A stretch of 64,000 bases of DNA from contig NC_088099.1 of the NCBI RefSeq assembly GCF_036370855.1, forward strand, positions 29,532,501 through 29,596,500. Reading direction: 5' to 3'. Numbering within the stretch: position 1 is the stretch's first letter; each line of letters opens with the position of its first letter. The stretch comes from Dromaius novaehollandiae. Taxonomy: Eukaryota > Chordata > Aves > Casuariiformes > Dromaiidae. The notes beneath the pieces were generated by a model, which saw only the letters and a list, made by a program, of their open reading frames with translations, did no database searches and was not told where the DNA came from. Positions 21,086 to 32,900 of this stretch are shown one piece after another. A program made the translations under genes and the position numbers.

Positions 21086-24000
21086 AGTTTCATTGAAGCC
21101 CTTGTGTTCTTCTTTGGTTACTGTTAAACCTAAGGATGCAGTCTATAAAGTCTTAAAATATCCTTTTACCTCTCCGTGTATAATATCATTGGCCCAGATT
21201 TAAACTTTGTTAACAACATTATTTCTGGAAGGAATTGGATGCAAGTCACTGTCTTTGTTCCTAGGAGTAAAACTAGCTTATCGGATGCATAGGGTTTCGG
21301 CTGTAGTGCATTTTAAAAGCTTATTAGTTACACTGAGTATGTTGTATGATAGCTAGTTGCCCAGGGTTGAGGCTGTACCTGTTACTTAAAACTTCCAGGA
21401 CACAAATTTATCAAGCATCGCTTTACTGTTCTATGTCAAGCTTACAGCTTCTTTCTACTGATAGCCACACAATAGTAAGTATAAAAAGTATATACTGATC
21501 AAAAGATTGCTAAGAGACTTAATTTCAGCTTTTTTAGTTTTTGTTTTTAAATCAACAAGTGTAACGGTTGTACCTCCTCTTCTTCAGGGCTTTTCAGAAG
21601 TCTGAAATAGTTGGAGAAATTAACTTCTTTAATGTGGACATGCTGGTACTCTGCTCCTCAGATTCCCACATTCTTTATAAATTGAGTTAACTAGTGGTTC
21701 TAGTGAACCACCTCTCTTCCTTCAAAATATGTAAGTTTCCTTGAGAACAACATATATATAGGTTTACTTTTCAGGGAGTTTTAGTGCACTTGTTAAAATT
21801 AACTCACATTGAATGGTGGACTGACAAATTTGAGTAGAGATCATCTTAACTATGGATCAGTTGTTCAAACTGGAATACCTAAAATGTTGCTTCTGGCAGT
21901 GATTCAATAGAGGTATCATATGGATAAATGCATGACCTGCTGATAAACAGCTGCACAGAATAAATTATGTGTCTTGGGGCAGTTGAGGGGAAAGGTTAAA
22001 TTTCTAATAATGAAAGCATGGCATGCATCAGTATCAGTTATGCAGTTTACATATGTAAACTTCTTGAAACGCAACTTTAAACGTGCTTGAGAGAACCTCT
22101 CCTGCTCATAGTACCACCAGTACGCTTCTTCCTACAATTGCAGGGCTATGTGTTAGTAGAGTGAGACTTCAGACAGTAACAGTGTAAAATATTTTTGTAC
22201 AGTTCAGATTTTAGAAAGAAAACTTTCATTGCTTAAATCTTTAATTTAGTTCATTTGAGCGTCTGTCAAAGCATAAGACCTTTGCAGCTGGAAAACTAAA
22301 CATGTAATACATTGAGAGCTACTGTGTTAGGTGGGCTGTTTTTGTAAAGGACAGGACAGGGGAAAACCTTACTAATGACTCATTAGAATTTCACTTCATT
22401 AAAAAAAAGACCTTGAAACAAAACATCACTTCTGCATCTTTAAAGCTTCTAAATGTGTTTCTTCCCCAAAACTCTGCTAGCTGTTTGTTTTTTAAGGATT
22501 CTTACAGAAAGATACATCCCTACTATGCCTTTTTATACTACAAGATTAAAGTTCATCTGTTTGTAGCCCCCTTCGCTGCTGTCTCTCTCTCTTCAGCCTT
22601 CTCGTGCTGTTTGAAAAAAGACCATAAGGTACCTTTACCACATAAGTAAAACATTTAAGAATTTGTTTCTGTCTAACTTGTTTGGTTTTGCTGCTTGTTT
22701 CCATCTGATGAGACAAAGATTAGTTAGCTGGTTACTTTGTCTTCCTGGGTTGAAATTCCTGTGACTACCACCTTGACAGAGCAGACGATTGAAGTGGAAT
22801 GTACCAGAACTATTACACGAAATGAGTCTCTGTTAAAGGCCATTTTCACAAAATGTAGGGTCAGTAGATCCTCCCAACTTTTTCCTTTCTTCACCATCAA
22901 GTGGGGCCAAAAATAACTGGATAAAACAATGAAGCTACCTTGGAAAAACAAACAACAAACACTATAAAATAAATTAACCAAATAAATTCTCTTGCACTTT
23001 CAGGGCTAGTTTTTTGTAGATGAGGAGCTGATTAGCTACTAAATAAATGTTTGAGGAAAATTTTTTTAATGTCTCCTCCCCCTCTTTCTCTCCTGTACTC
23101 TCCCACATCAGTTCTTCATCTGTACAGGTTGTAACAAAGCTGTTCTGAAGATCTTAGGCTTGAAAATTTGGGGTGAAAGGCCATTTTATTTCCAGACAGC
23201 TACTTCATATTTTTCAGCTGAAATGTGGTGCTCTCTGTAATGTACATAGGCATTTTGGACCATACGGGCTAGCTACCATACTATACTAACCTTAAATTTA
23301 TACTGATACGTCTGAAGTGTGAGTACCAGTCTGTTGAGCTGCTTGTGTCTCATGGTGAACAAACAATTTGCAGCAGGACACCTGCAGCTTCAGAACTGTT
23401 GCTTGTGGAACATCTCAGAGCTTTATGCTTCTCTCTGTGCCACACCGTGTTTGTCAGATAAATGGAGAAAAATAGTGTTAAGAGTTAGCCTAACCCTGCA
23501 CATAGAAAAACGCGAGAAGTTGAACTTACTTCCTCTTGTGAGAAATAGCTGTTAAAAATGCTAATTTTCACCTTCAGCTGTTTAAAAATCACACATTCTA
23601 ACATGTCAGTATGGTGATCAGTGTTTGTGAAATTCAGTTGCAATACTGAGCCCAAAAATAGAGCCTCAAGAGCTGAAGAAACTTCAGCAGATGCAATACG
23701 TAGAAGTCTTTTTTTGAGTTCTTCGTGGCAGTACTCAGCATATTCCATTTGGTATCTAGTCATCTTACGTTTATTTCATTTAATGCTTGCAATATGCCGG
23801 GCTAAAGTCATGATCAAAGGGCATCGTGATGCCTGTGTGGGACTATCAGAATTCTGAACAGGAAAAGAGAGCCTTGCCTCCGACTGGCTGACTGTAGTGG
23901 AATTCCCCAAACTGTTCAGTGGCAATAAACCTCAACACCCTTTGGAGGAAACTGAGGCCTTCTCCTTCAGCAGTTTGGGCTTTAAGTTTCCTTCCCATTT

Positions 24001-26519
24001 CTCTACTTCCTTTTCCCCACCCTCCTAGAAGAAAATGCAAAAACCCACAACTGTATTTGTGAACATGATAAAGTCAAGTCAGTGGAGCTGCTGATTTTGA
24101 TTGTGAGGGATTTAGGCCATAGTTTAGTCTAGGCAATAGTGTAATATAGCACAAAGCTAATTGCAAAGAGCCACAGGGGCTTCGCTTTATGAAGTGCACA
24201 GTGATGCAACCCTGGCCTGCATCCACCATATTCCTGTGGCTAACATTTGCTCAACTGCTTCAAGGAGCTCCAGCCATGCTTTGTTGCAAGTTATTTCAAC
24301 AAGGCAAAGAGTGATACAGTTACACTGTAATCATCTCCTTAATGAGGTGGCTTTCTCAAACTACTGGGTATTGCTTTTTGGTCACTGTCTGGTGGGTATC
24401 TTGGAGAAGATTTAATGAGGAAGAAAACTAGGTCATTCATCACTAATACGCTTCCAACAACCTCCCACTCTTTGGTTGAATGGAGATATTACTGTAGTTT
24501 AGGATTTAACTCCAGGGTTGCTTCTCAGCCACAATGTCCTGCCTTTAGCTCTTGTTCTGCCTTTCCATCAGAGGATGTGTGGGTAAGAAAGTAAGACTTT
24601 TCATCCTGGAAAACTCTTTCAGCTGTAGCACATAAACAGAAGGAAATGAATAGATGTACATCTGGAGCGGGGTTTCCATTACATCATGGCCAGCTAATTG
24701 CAGTTATTTCCATTACACAGACTTGTTAATGTATCATAACTATTGTTTTGATTTGCATTCCCTCTTTAAAGGAGAGTGAGATACTGTATTTGAAAGATGG
24801 CTCCGAGAAAAGGATAAAGAACACCTGCAATTTTTTGTGCACATAGCAGCATCTGTATCTTTTAACATAATCCTCGATATTTTTAAGCTATCAGGTCCTA
24901 TGTTGTTGTTTTTATTCCTGGGCTGTTACTTAGTCTTATACAGTTACTGCAGCTTTTTTGTTGTTCTGCTTTTCATGCATCTCCTTATAAATAAATAAAA
25001 AGGCCTAAATACGTTAGGATTTAAACAGCAAGCTAGCCTTCACAATTCATGCATCTTTGATATGTATCTTCTGGAGAAGGCCTGAACAGGAAAAAAAAAA
25101 CTCTTAAAGACAGCAATAACTAAAAAAGGTTGCAATATATTTTATCTTTTGCAGGCTTGTATTGCATTTCTATGATCCCTTGAAAAGCAGTCCCTTCTCA
25201 AGACAGTTGCTCTCAATATTAACATCTGTGTTCCTTAACTAGCAATGCTGTATTAAGACATGGGTAAAGATTCAAATGGGAACAACTGCAAATATCCATA
25301 GATGCTAATGAACACCTTAAAAGGAGAATTTTCAACTGCTTCTATCTTTATAAGCCCTGTCCCCCTCAGACCACCATATAGTCTAGTCACATATGAGGCT
25401 TTGGCATTATTAAACCAGTTTCGAGATGCTATCAGTGAAGAAAACAAAACAAAAAGGGAAATTCCTTCAGAATATGTTTTATGAAGAGAAATGCTGGCCT
25501 CTGCAATGGAATCTTATTTATAAAGCACTAATGTGAAAACTAACAATAAGGGGGGGGGGATTCTTAAGTGGTCATAGTAAACATTACTGCATGCACCTAT
25601 CTGCTCAGTCCTACATTCGGCTGATACTGCCAACAAAGCTGGTGTTAGACTCATCCCAACACCAAGCAGAAGCTACAGCACACCCATAGTGATACCTCAC
25701 TTATTTTAGTGGAAACTCCCATGCCTTGGGAATTGTGGGACTTGCCCTACTCATTTGCCTCTGAAACCAATTCCTGCAGTCAGGCATTGCTTATGGCACA
25801 AACAAGTCTGTACTACTCTGCCTCTCAGGCTGCCCGGCTACCCGGCAATGTTTACCTAACTTATATTTTCTTACCAGGACAGACTATGCTTATGGTCTGT
25901 TGGTGAACATTATAAATGAAACATGACTATACTGTTCTTTTCTGGCCCATACCCTCGGGGCAGTTAAAAATAATGCTCTAGCTCTTAGGTCCTTGTAACA
26001 CATGTTTTCCTTTAATTCTGCAGGTTCTGGAAAAGGCATCTCTGTTCCATTTCCTAAACACATACACTTCACATAACCAAAGAACACATAAAACTAAGGT
26101 TAAGAAAGAAAATTGCCACCTTTTCTATCAGCAGATCGTATCTGACTGAATTTAAGTAAGTACATCTTGACTAGGAAGGACCACAAAACTTCAGTGGATA
26201 CTATGTTAATAACAAAAGCGAATTTAATACACCTTCACTTACATATAATGGACTTGGTGTACTCCTTCCATGTAGATGCCAGAAGTAATAGCTTCTTTTA
26301 AAAAGTTGGTCCGGGCAAAAGTATGGGAGTATACTAGTAAAGAATCTATGGGGATACTGGTTTTATCTTGTTTTTAACAAAGAGTGCAAACAATGAAAAC
26401 TATGACTAAAAAAATCCTTCTGATATAATCTGAGGTGACAGCAAGAAGATAAATCATCTTTTTAACTCTTAATAACCAGCGCTGATCTGACATACTTCAC
26501 ACAGCTGTGAGCAGCCCCA
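21086..26519. other. Intergenic region between DYNC1LI1 and CMTM6
   Basis: No supportable gene was found. An 18-base palindrome lies at 22044-22061 and a G run at about 25550-25559. The scattered open frames (up to 92 codons) look random. It may include extended DYNC1LI1 3' UTR on the left and distal CMTM6 promoter sequence on the right. Confidence 0.75.
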
Positions 26520-26764
26520 AGCCTCTGATACCGTTGCACGCCCGCACGCACCATGCACATTGCTAGGCACCGGTGCACACACACGCACGCACCCCCCACA
26601 GCCCCGGCCCGCCCGCCCCCAAGAGGGGAGGACCGGAGGGGAGCAGGCGGCGCTGGCGGCCGCCGGGGCACTTCCCAGCCGCGCTCGCTGCAGGAAGCGC
26701 CTTTGTCCCGCCGCAGCCGGGCGGGGCCGCCGCCGCCTTCCCTTTCCCCTGCCGCCGCCCTTTT

Positions 26765-26778
26765 GCTTTCGCTTTCGC
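26765..26778 (-). promoter_or_regulatory. CMTM6: ISRE/IRF-like element upstream of CMTM6
   Basis: TTTCGCTTTC at 26767-26776, within TTTTGCTTTCGCTTTCGC, is a perfect reverse match to the IRF/ISRE core GAAANNGAAA, about 40 bases before the start codon. Whether it is promoter or transcribed 5' UTR depends on the unknown start site. Confidence 0.4.
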
Positions 26779-26815
26779 ACAGACAGTTCGGGAGCTGGGC
26801 GACGGCGGCGCGGCC

Positions 26816-26944
26816 ATGGAGAACGGGAACGTCTACAACGAGACCACCGAGCCGCAGGGCAAGCCGCCCCGCCGCCCCTGCGGCTGCCGCTGCACCCTGC
26901 AGAACCTGCGCGCCAGGCGGTGGGCGGCCAAGGCGCTCCAGGCG
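26816..26944 (+). CDS. CMTM6: CMTM6 coding exon 1
   Basis: ATG at 26816 and donor GCG|gtgagt. It encodes MENGNVYNETTEPQGKPPRR, then PCGCRCTLQNLRARRWAAKA and LQA. The first twelve residues and the final ALQA support orthology; the middle is divergent from mammals and carries a Cys cluster (PCGCRC). Confidence 0.92.
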
Positions 26945-29900
26945 GTGAGTCCCCCCGTACCCCGGCCCGGCCCGGCGGCGCGCGGAGGACGGATGACGGC
27001 TGAAACGGTGAAACGCGCTCCCGGCCCGCGCGCACCTTCCGCGGAGGCGAGCGGCGACCGTTGGTGCGCGGCAGGGGGTGGCAGCGCTCCCCCCCCGCGC
27101 GCTGCAGGTGTCGGTTGAGCCCCCTCGCGGGGGGGGAGGGGAGAAGCTCGGCGCTCAGTAACGGCCCCCGGCGCCGCCCGAAGCGGGGGGCCGCGGCGCC
27201 ACGCTGCGGGCAGTTACCCGTCCCGGAGGCGGCCCCTTTCCTCCTCCTGGCTCCTCACTCGTGACTCCGTGGCTTGTGTGTTTTGCAGGTGTCCTTGTTT
27301 GCCTTTAGAAGCGCGGTTCTGGTACAGAAGCGACTCTGTTAGGCTGGTCTGCTCCTTCAGGACAAAACCTCTCCCTTAAAAATAAAATTTCAGACTCGCT
27401 GAGAAAGTGCAGGCTCGTAGAGATGGATATTCAGTATTCACAGTATTCAAAGGAATTATTTCCATTGGTCAGAAAAGAATTCACTTGATCAGAAAGCCTA
27501 ACTTTAAATTAAACCTAGAGGAGGGAAAGCCCATATCTGTTGTGGTTTACTAAGCTTCACACAGTTAAAACTAATCTAGAATACTACCACTAATTTAAAA
27601 TACCATCATTTCAACAGATTGCAGTTGCTTCGTGATGGAGACAGTATGTTCGTCTCTGTTGTTTCTAGCTGCAAGGAGCATGTGCTAAAATCTGACAGTT
27701 GTGCCTGTTGTGTGACTGAGGTTAGAGACTGCCATCCAGCGTGGTTCTGCCGCTTGGTACCAGTCTAATTTAAAATTAAACTGGACAGAATTCTCGAGGA
27801 AAATTCAGTTTATTCTTCCGAGGGCCGCGTTGGATGAGAATAGGAGGTGGAAACCTTTGGCTGAACTTCAGCATAGGGCTACAAAATTGGGAAGGACTTA
27901 ACCGGGTCCTCAGATCCAAACCCACCTCCCCCATCGCCCTGACCGCCCATTTGTCAGTGTGGCAGGCTGTGCTAATCCATGCTAAAATTGGTGAGCAGGT
28001 TTGCCCCATGCCTTGTGATAGAAAATTGCGCCAGAAACTTGCTGCGTGGATGGTGACCTATTGAGAAATGGGTGTGAGACATTGCATTGCGTCGCTCTGT
28101 GTTGGGCAGCCCTGCACCCCCCAGGGAGCACGAGACCTGTGTGCTGCTTGCTTTTTGCTACGGATAACATCGCTCTTAAGCACACTCAGCCCTTGGGCGC
28201 CCGTTTTGAATGAGGTGCCAGTGTGGGGTTACGGATAATGATGTGAGGAGCATCGCTCCTATGCACTCGAGGGGAGGTAGTGAAACCCACGGTGGGAAGG
28301 GGCAGCCAACTACAAATGCGTGTCAGTGTACTTTTTCCCACCAGCCAAGTGGCTTTTTTAGTCAGATGTCTCATGCTCATAGGAATCATAGGTGATTTCC
28401 AGCCCTTTCTTGTTGCTCCACCATTGCAGAAAAGAGGACATTTTGTTTTTTTAAACTTTGTTTTGCACACGGTCAAAAACCTCAACTAAAAACTGCAGAA
28501 CTAAGTGCTGGTAAAGGTAATGCTAACAATGCCAAAAAAAATGTTTTGTAAGAGTGTTAAAAAAAAAATCACACCCAAGAATGCTTCAAACAAGTATAGG
28601 GCATAACTTTTTACTGTATCTACTACAGATTGTTAAAATAAGATCAGCTCAATATTGTTCCCAAACAAATATTTATGTCTGTAGTTTCACTGTCTAAAAT
28701 ACACTATTGTGTAGGCAAATTTACTGATGTACTGAAGTCTTCAGTTGCTTACCTGAACAAAGGCATCATTTAAAAAGCTTTTCTAGGTAGGAAAAAGGAA
28801 TATTATTAAGGCCTGCCCTTAATAATGGGTAGCTGCTTGATATGCTCCTGAAGGATTAGCAGTTTATGGCCTGAAGCTGTCCCTCAACATGAGGAAAAAG
28901 AGAATGAACTTAGAATTGTTCACCCTTGTAATTTCCCAAATGATTTTTTCCCCCTTTTTGTTTCTACATACCAAAATGCACAGATCTTTTGAGTTCTTCA
29001 TCAAAGCACCTTAAACAAACCTCGGAAACTACTAAAGGTAAAGCCTCAGTATCTCCAATAAGAAAAAATGTTCCCGTTTTAATAAAGAATTGATTTTTTG
29101 AATTCTCACTGATGATGGTAGTTGTTACCATGTATTAGTCTTGTGATTAAAATAGTGATTATTAGATATTATTAGGACTGCACACTAATAATCACTTGTG
29201 CAGACACTTGTGCTAAACAGGCTATTGCACTCAGAAAATCATCGGTGTTTTCATTATAGAAGTGATCAAATACTTTCTAAAATTCTTTGAAACCACCTGC
29301 AGAAAACTTTTCCAGACCTTAGAAATGCTTTTTTCTTCTGATTAGTAACTGCATGTATTGTAATCTTAGCCTGTCTTTTCAAAACTTTTTTGTGTGAGTA
29401 CAATGAAAATATAACTGCCAAAAGGATGCTGAGAGGTATGTTTATTGCATGGGACTCTAGTTCTGTCTATATAGATAGATTTTTTTTAAGACCGTGATTG
29501 GTTTGAATTCTGCACAAAGTTAGATGAGATAAAGCATTAATTTATACCCTAATCTTGGCACAGTATGCACCATCTGAAGTAGCAGTGCTTGTTATCTAGA
29601 ATTGTTTCACAAAAAAAAAAAAAAAAAAAAAAGCCCTAACTGGAAAGGAAAGCTATAGTTTAGTCTTAAACATTTGTCCTTTTTCTGAGCTGCTCGCGCT
29701 CTACAGTAGCCCTGATCGTGGAGAGTGAAAGAATTGGTATGTGCACAGTTCTAAACTAGAAGATGTCATGATGGGAATACCACTGCAGAGCATTTTAACA
29801 GCAGTGGTTAACCTATTGCAGGCTTGTTGGAAAGTTTTTTTCATTTGCTTTATTTTTATAGCATTCCTTTATAACCTTTCACTTACTAAAACCAACTTTT

Positions 29901-32900
29901 GAAACTTGGCACTTGTGCAGAAACTCTTCAAACAGTAATAATGTGCATGTGTACGGCAAGGTGTGGATGTACCTGCCGAACGCGGCGCGCATGGTGCTGC
30001 TCTCTGTGTCCGTTTGCATCCCCCAGGGCCACCCCTGCAGCTTTGGACTGCGTGCTGCCCCAGCTGCTGCCTAACCTTTTCTCCTCACCAGCGCTGGGAT
30101 GGCATCCGCAGCCATGTGGGAGGCAGCGGCGGGGGCTGCCTGCTCTGGTCTTTGAGGGTTACCATCATCTTTGTTGTGAAAGAGCCTCTGCCATAAAGGT
30201 TTAGCTCTCAGGAAAATGAGGAACTGAGAGCAGCCGCTCTTCACTCACTATTGATAGTTCAAAAGCAATAGTGACAGCCTCTGCGCGTGCTGCTAGGTGG
30301 AATCCGTGTGGAGGAGGGAATTATAAAGATCGAGCAGAGGAAGCTTCTGCTACTTTGTATCAGTCCCTAAAAGTGTGCATGGACCCTAGGACCAATGCTG
30401 ACATATGAAGCTGGATCTTCTGGCAGGAAAGTTCTTGTGAAAGTGAATAAAACACGTGGAATCTCCTGGCTCTGTTTAAGAAGGCTAGTGTATATATACT
30501 GTGTCTAACAGTACAATGTTGTTAAAATGCAAATGAATAATATCGGAGAGACAGTAATCTTCTGGCTAATACTAAAAAACCCCCTTCTTACTATGTTACA
30601 TAGCTGTAGTTGTATAAACTGAAGTTAGAAACTACTCTTTTAATAGTAATGAAAACGATGCTTTTCTGTGGTAGGACAAGAGAGTAATCCCTTTAAAGTT
30701 TTTCACTGTGATACCAAGAAGCAAATTAAGAAACCCAGCCAGAACTTTGGCAGCTTATGAACATGCTGTTGATGTCCCATGTGGGACTCCACTTGATAAA
30801 TCTCATTTATTTGGTACCAAACCCTTAGTAAATATTCTTTGAGTATGTTGTTTTTTGGTTTTTTTTAAACTTAGTTGTACATTCAGCTGAGAGGCTTTTT
30901 TCAGCCATTTAGATCATATTATGGTTATCTGGGCTTCTAATTCTGTTAAGGGCCTATTTCCAAAAAGGCCCTTATTTCTTTTCTGTTCTGTTTTGTCTCT
31001 GGTTAAAGTTATGACATTCAGTTTTCAGTGCTGATAAAAGGAGCAATCATTATAAATGAAAACATATATTCTAGCTGACCTTGTGCCAAATGCGAAATAG
31101 AAAATGACTGGACACAGCTGTAATCTTTTGAAATTAAGAAAACTCCTCACTTAAGATTTGGAAATTCAGAGCTGAAAATAGTCCTTGGACATCCATTATA
31201 ATGACTGAACTAGGTGTGAGGGTTCCTGAGAAATGCCTTACCAGCAACTTGCCAGCAGGAGAAAAAGGAAGTCTGCTGAGGCCTGACTGTAATATTTCAG
31301 TTTCTCAACTTGTGTGTTCTTTCCCCTTCTGAGCACCTGTTTACTTATTTACTTATTTTTTTATTTGTTTACTTATTTTACTTGTTTACTGTTTATTCAA
31401 AATGTGATGTTTTGAAGGGCCCTTCTGAAGTTTGGCTTAGTGGGGAAACTTACAGTTCCCATGTGCTAAATTTCTTTTGTTATTTATACTGTCAGAAAAC
31501 TGAAACCAAAGGCTTGTCATTTTCCAAGAGCAAGACCCAGACAAAGCATCTGCAGTTCCTTCTACATGCCCGTAACTGGAAAAGGACAATTCTAAAATCT
31601 AGAGTTTGATTTTTTTTTTTTTAAGAAGCACTGTTGACCTTTTTATTGCATATGTATGCTTATTAAAAATAGGATCATTTTCCTTATGCCATTCTTGATT
31701 TTATGACCAAGTCTGATTCCCACTAATTGTTTTGTTTGGTTTTAATCTGGTGAACTCTTTACTACAAGGATCTATAGCCTGCGTCAACTTCATACCATGA
31801 AGGAAACAAGCAAAGTGGCTAAAATGAGAGAACATTTAAATAAAGCACAGCGTTCACATACCATAAAATAGTAGAAAAAACAACAGCAGATCTATAGTGA
31901 CTATTCAGGAATCCACTTACATCCTTTCTTCAGAAAATATTGTTGCAGGAAGGTGAACATAAGCTTCTGTGTAGATTAAACACTGTCCAATGTAGTTTAA
32001 ACATAAAAATTTCCTTATGCCATGGTTCCTAGAAATGCTGCCAAGCTTCTTTGCTTACTGAGTCATAAGCACACAAGCAATTAGCTCTATCTACTTTCTC
32101 TGAAGTTTATCAAGGGAGGTAACATCAGCAGTAAACTTTCAGGGAGGTGGTTGATTGGATTGGTATTTTCTGGGATTGTTGTTATTGTTATTTTTTAAAT
32201 GTATTTAAGATTAAATGCAGGTGTAAGTAGTAAGAAGTAGCATTTTTGCTGGTTCTGACTGGCAGTCATGCTCTCCCTGCTGTCTAGCCACTCGGTTTTT
32301 AACTGGCAGTTGCAAAACCACAGACCAGGAATCTTCACTACTAGCCAGTCAACAAGCATGGGTTCAGCGGTGCATGCTCAGCTTACTCAAATGTAGTTTA
32401 TTGATTAACAGCAAGTGTAAATTGTGTTGCCATATAATTTTTGTGCCTGTAATAAAATAGCACAGAATTGCACAGGGTTCTTTTTAGACTGAGGATTTTT
32501 CCTACAGCTGCCTTCATTAATGTAAATATCAGAGATGTCTCTTTGCTGAAGATACTAATGACTTGATCTAACTCAGGTGTGTTATTTGTTTGCAGCTTTT
32601 CTCTCTTCTGGCTGTTATTTGTGAAGAAATTGTGGAGAATTGTATCAAGTGTGATGGACTTTACTTCTTTGAATTCACAAGCTGCAGTGCACTTCTTTTG
32701 AGCCTCCTGATACTGTGTGTGTATTGTACTACTGCATATGAAACATTTGGGAAAGATAAAATAGAGAAAGTGGTAAGGAAGAAAAATATTTTTTTTCCAA
32801 GCTTAAAAACAAGCTTTTTTTTAAAACAAACCATTTGATGTAAGTGCTTAAAGACTACTGCAGAATAAAAAGACTATGCAGAAAGATTATTTTTTCTTCA

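Larger units (their letters stand above)
26520..27270 (+). promoter_or_regulatory. CMTM6: CpG island and CMTM6 promoter region
   Basis: An abrupt change from AT-rich sequence to very GC-rich, CpG-dense sequence begins near 26520 and fades after about 27260. It contains the CMTM6 start codon and first donor. No TATA box is evident at a useful position; GC-box-like GGGGCGG/GGGCGG-type stretches occur. The transcription start is not determinable by eye but should lie within a few hundred bases upstream of 26816. Long open frames on both strands here reflect high GC. Confidence 0.85.

Noticed and set aside
26469-27035. 188-codon - strand frame and several overlapping frames in the CpG island
   Set aside because: High GC removes stop codons in all frames; Arg/Pro/Ala/Gly-rich nonsense translations. 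Only the MENGNVY frame has family support.
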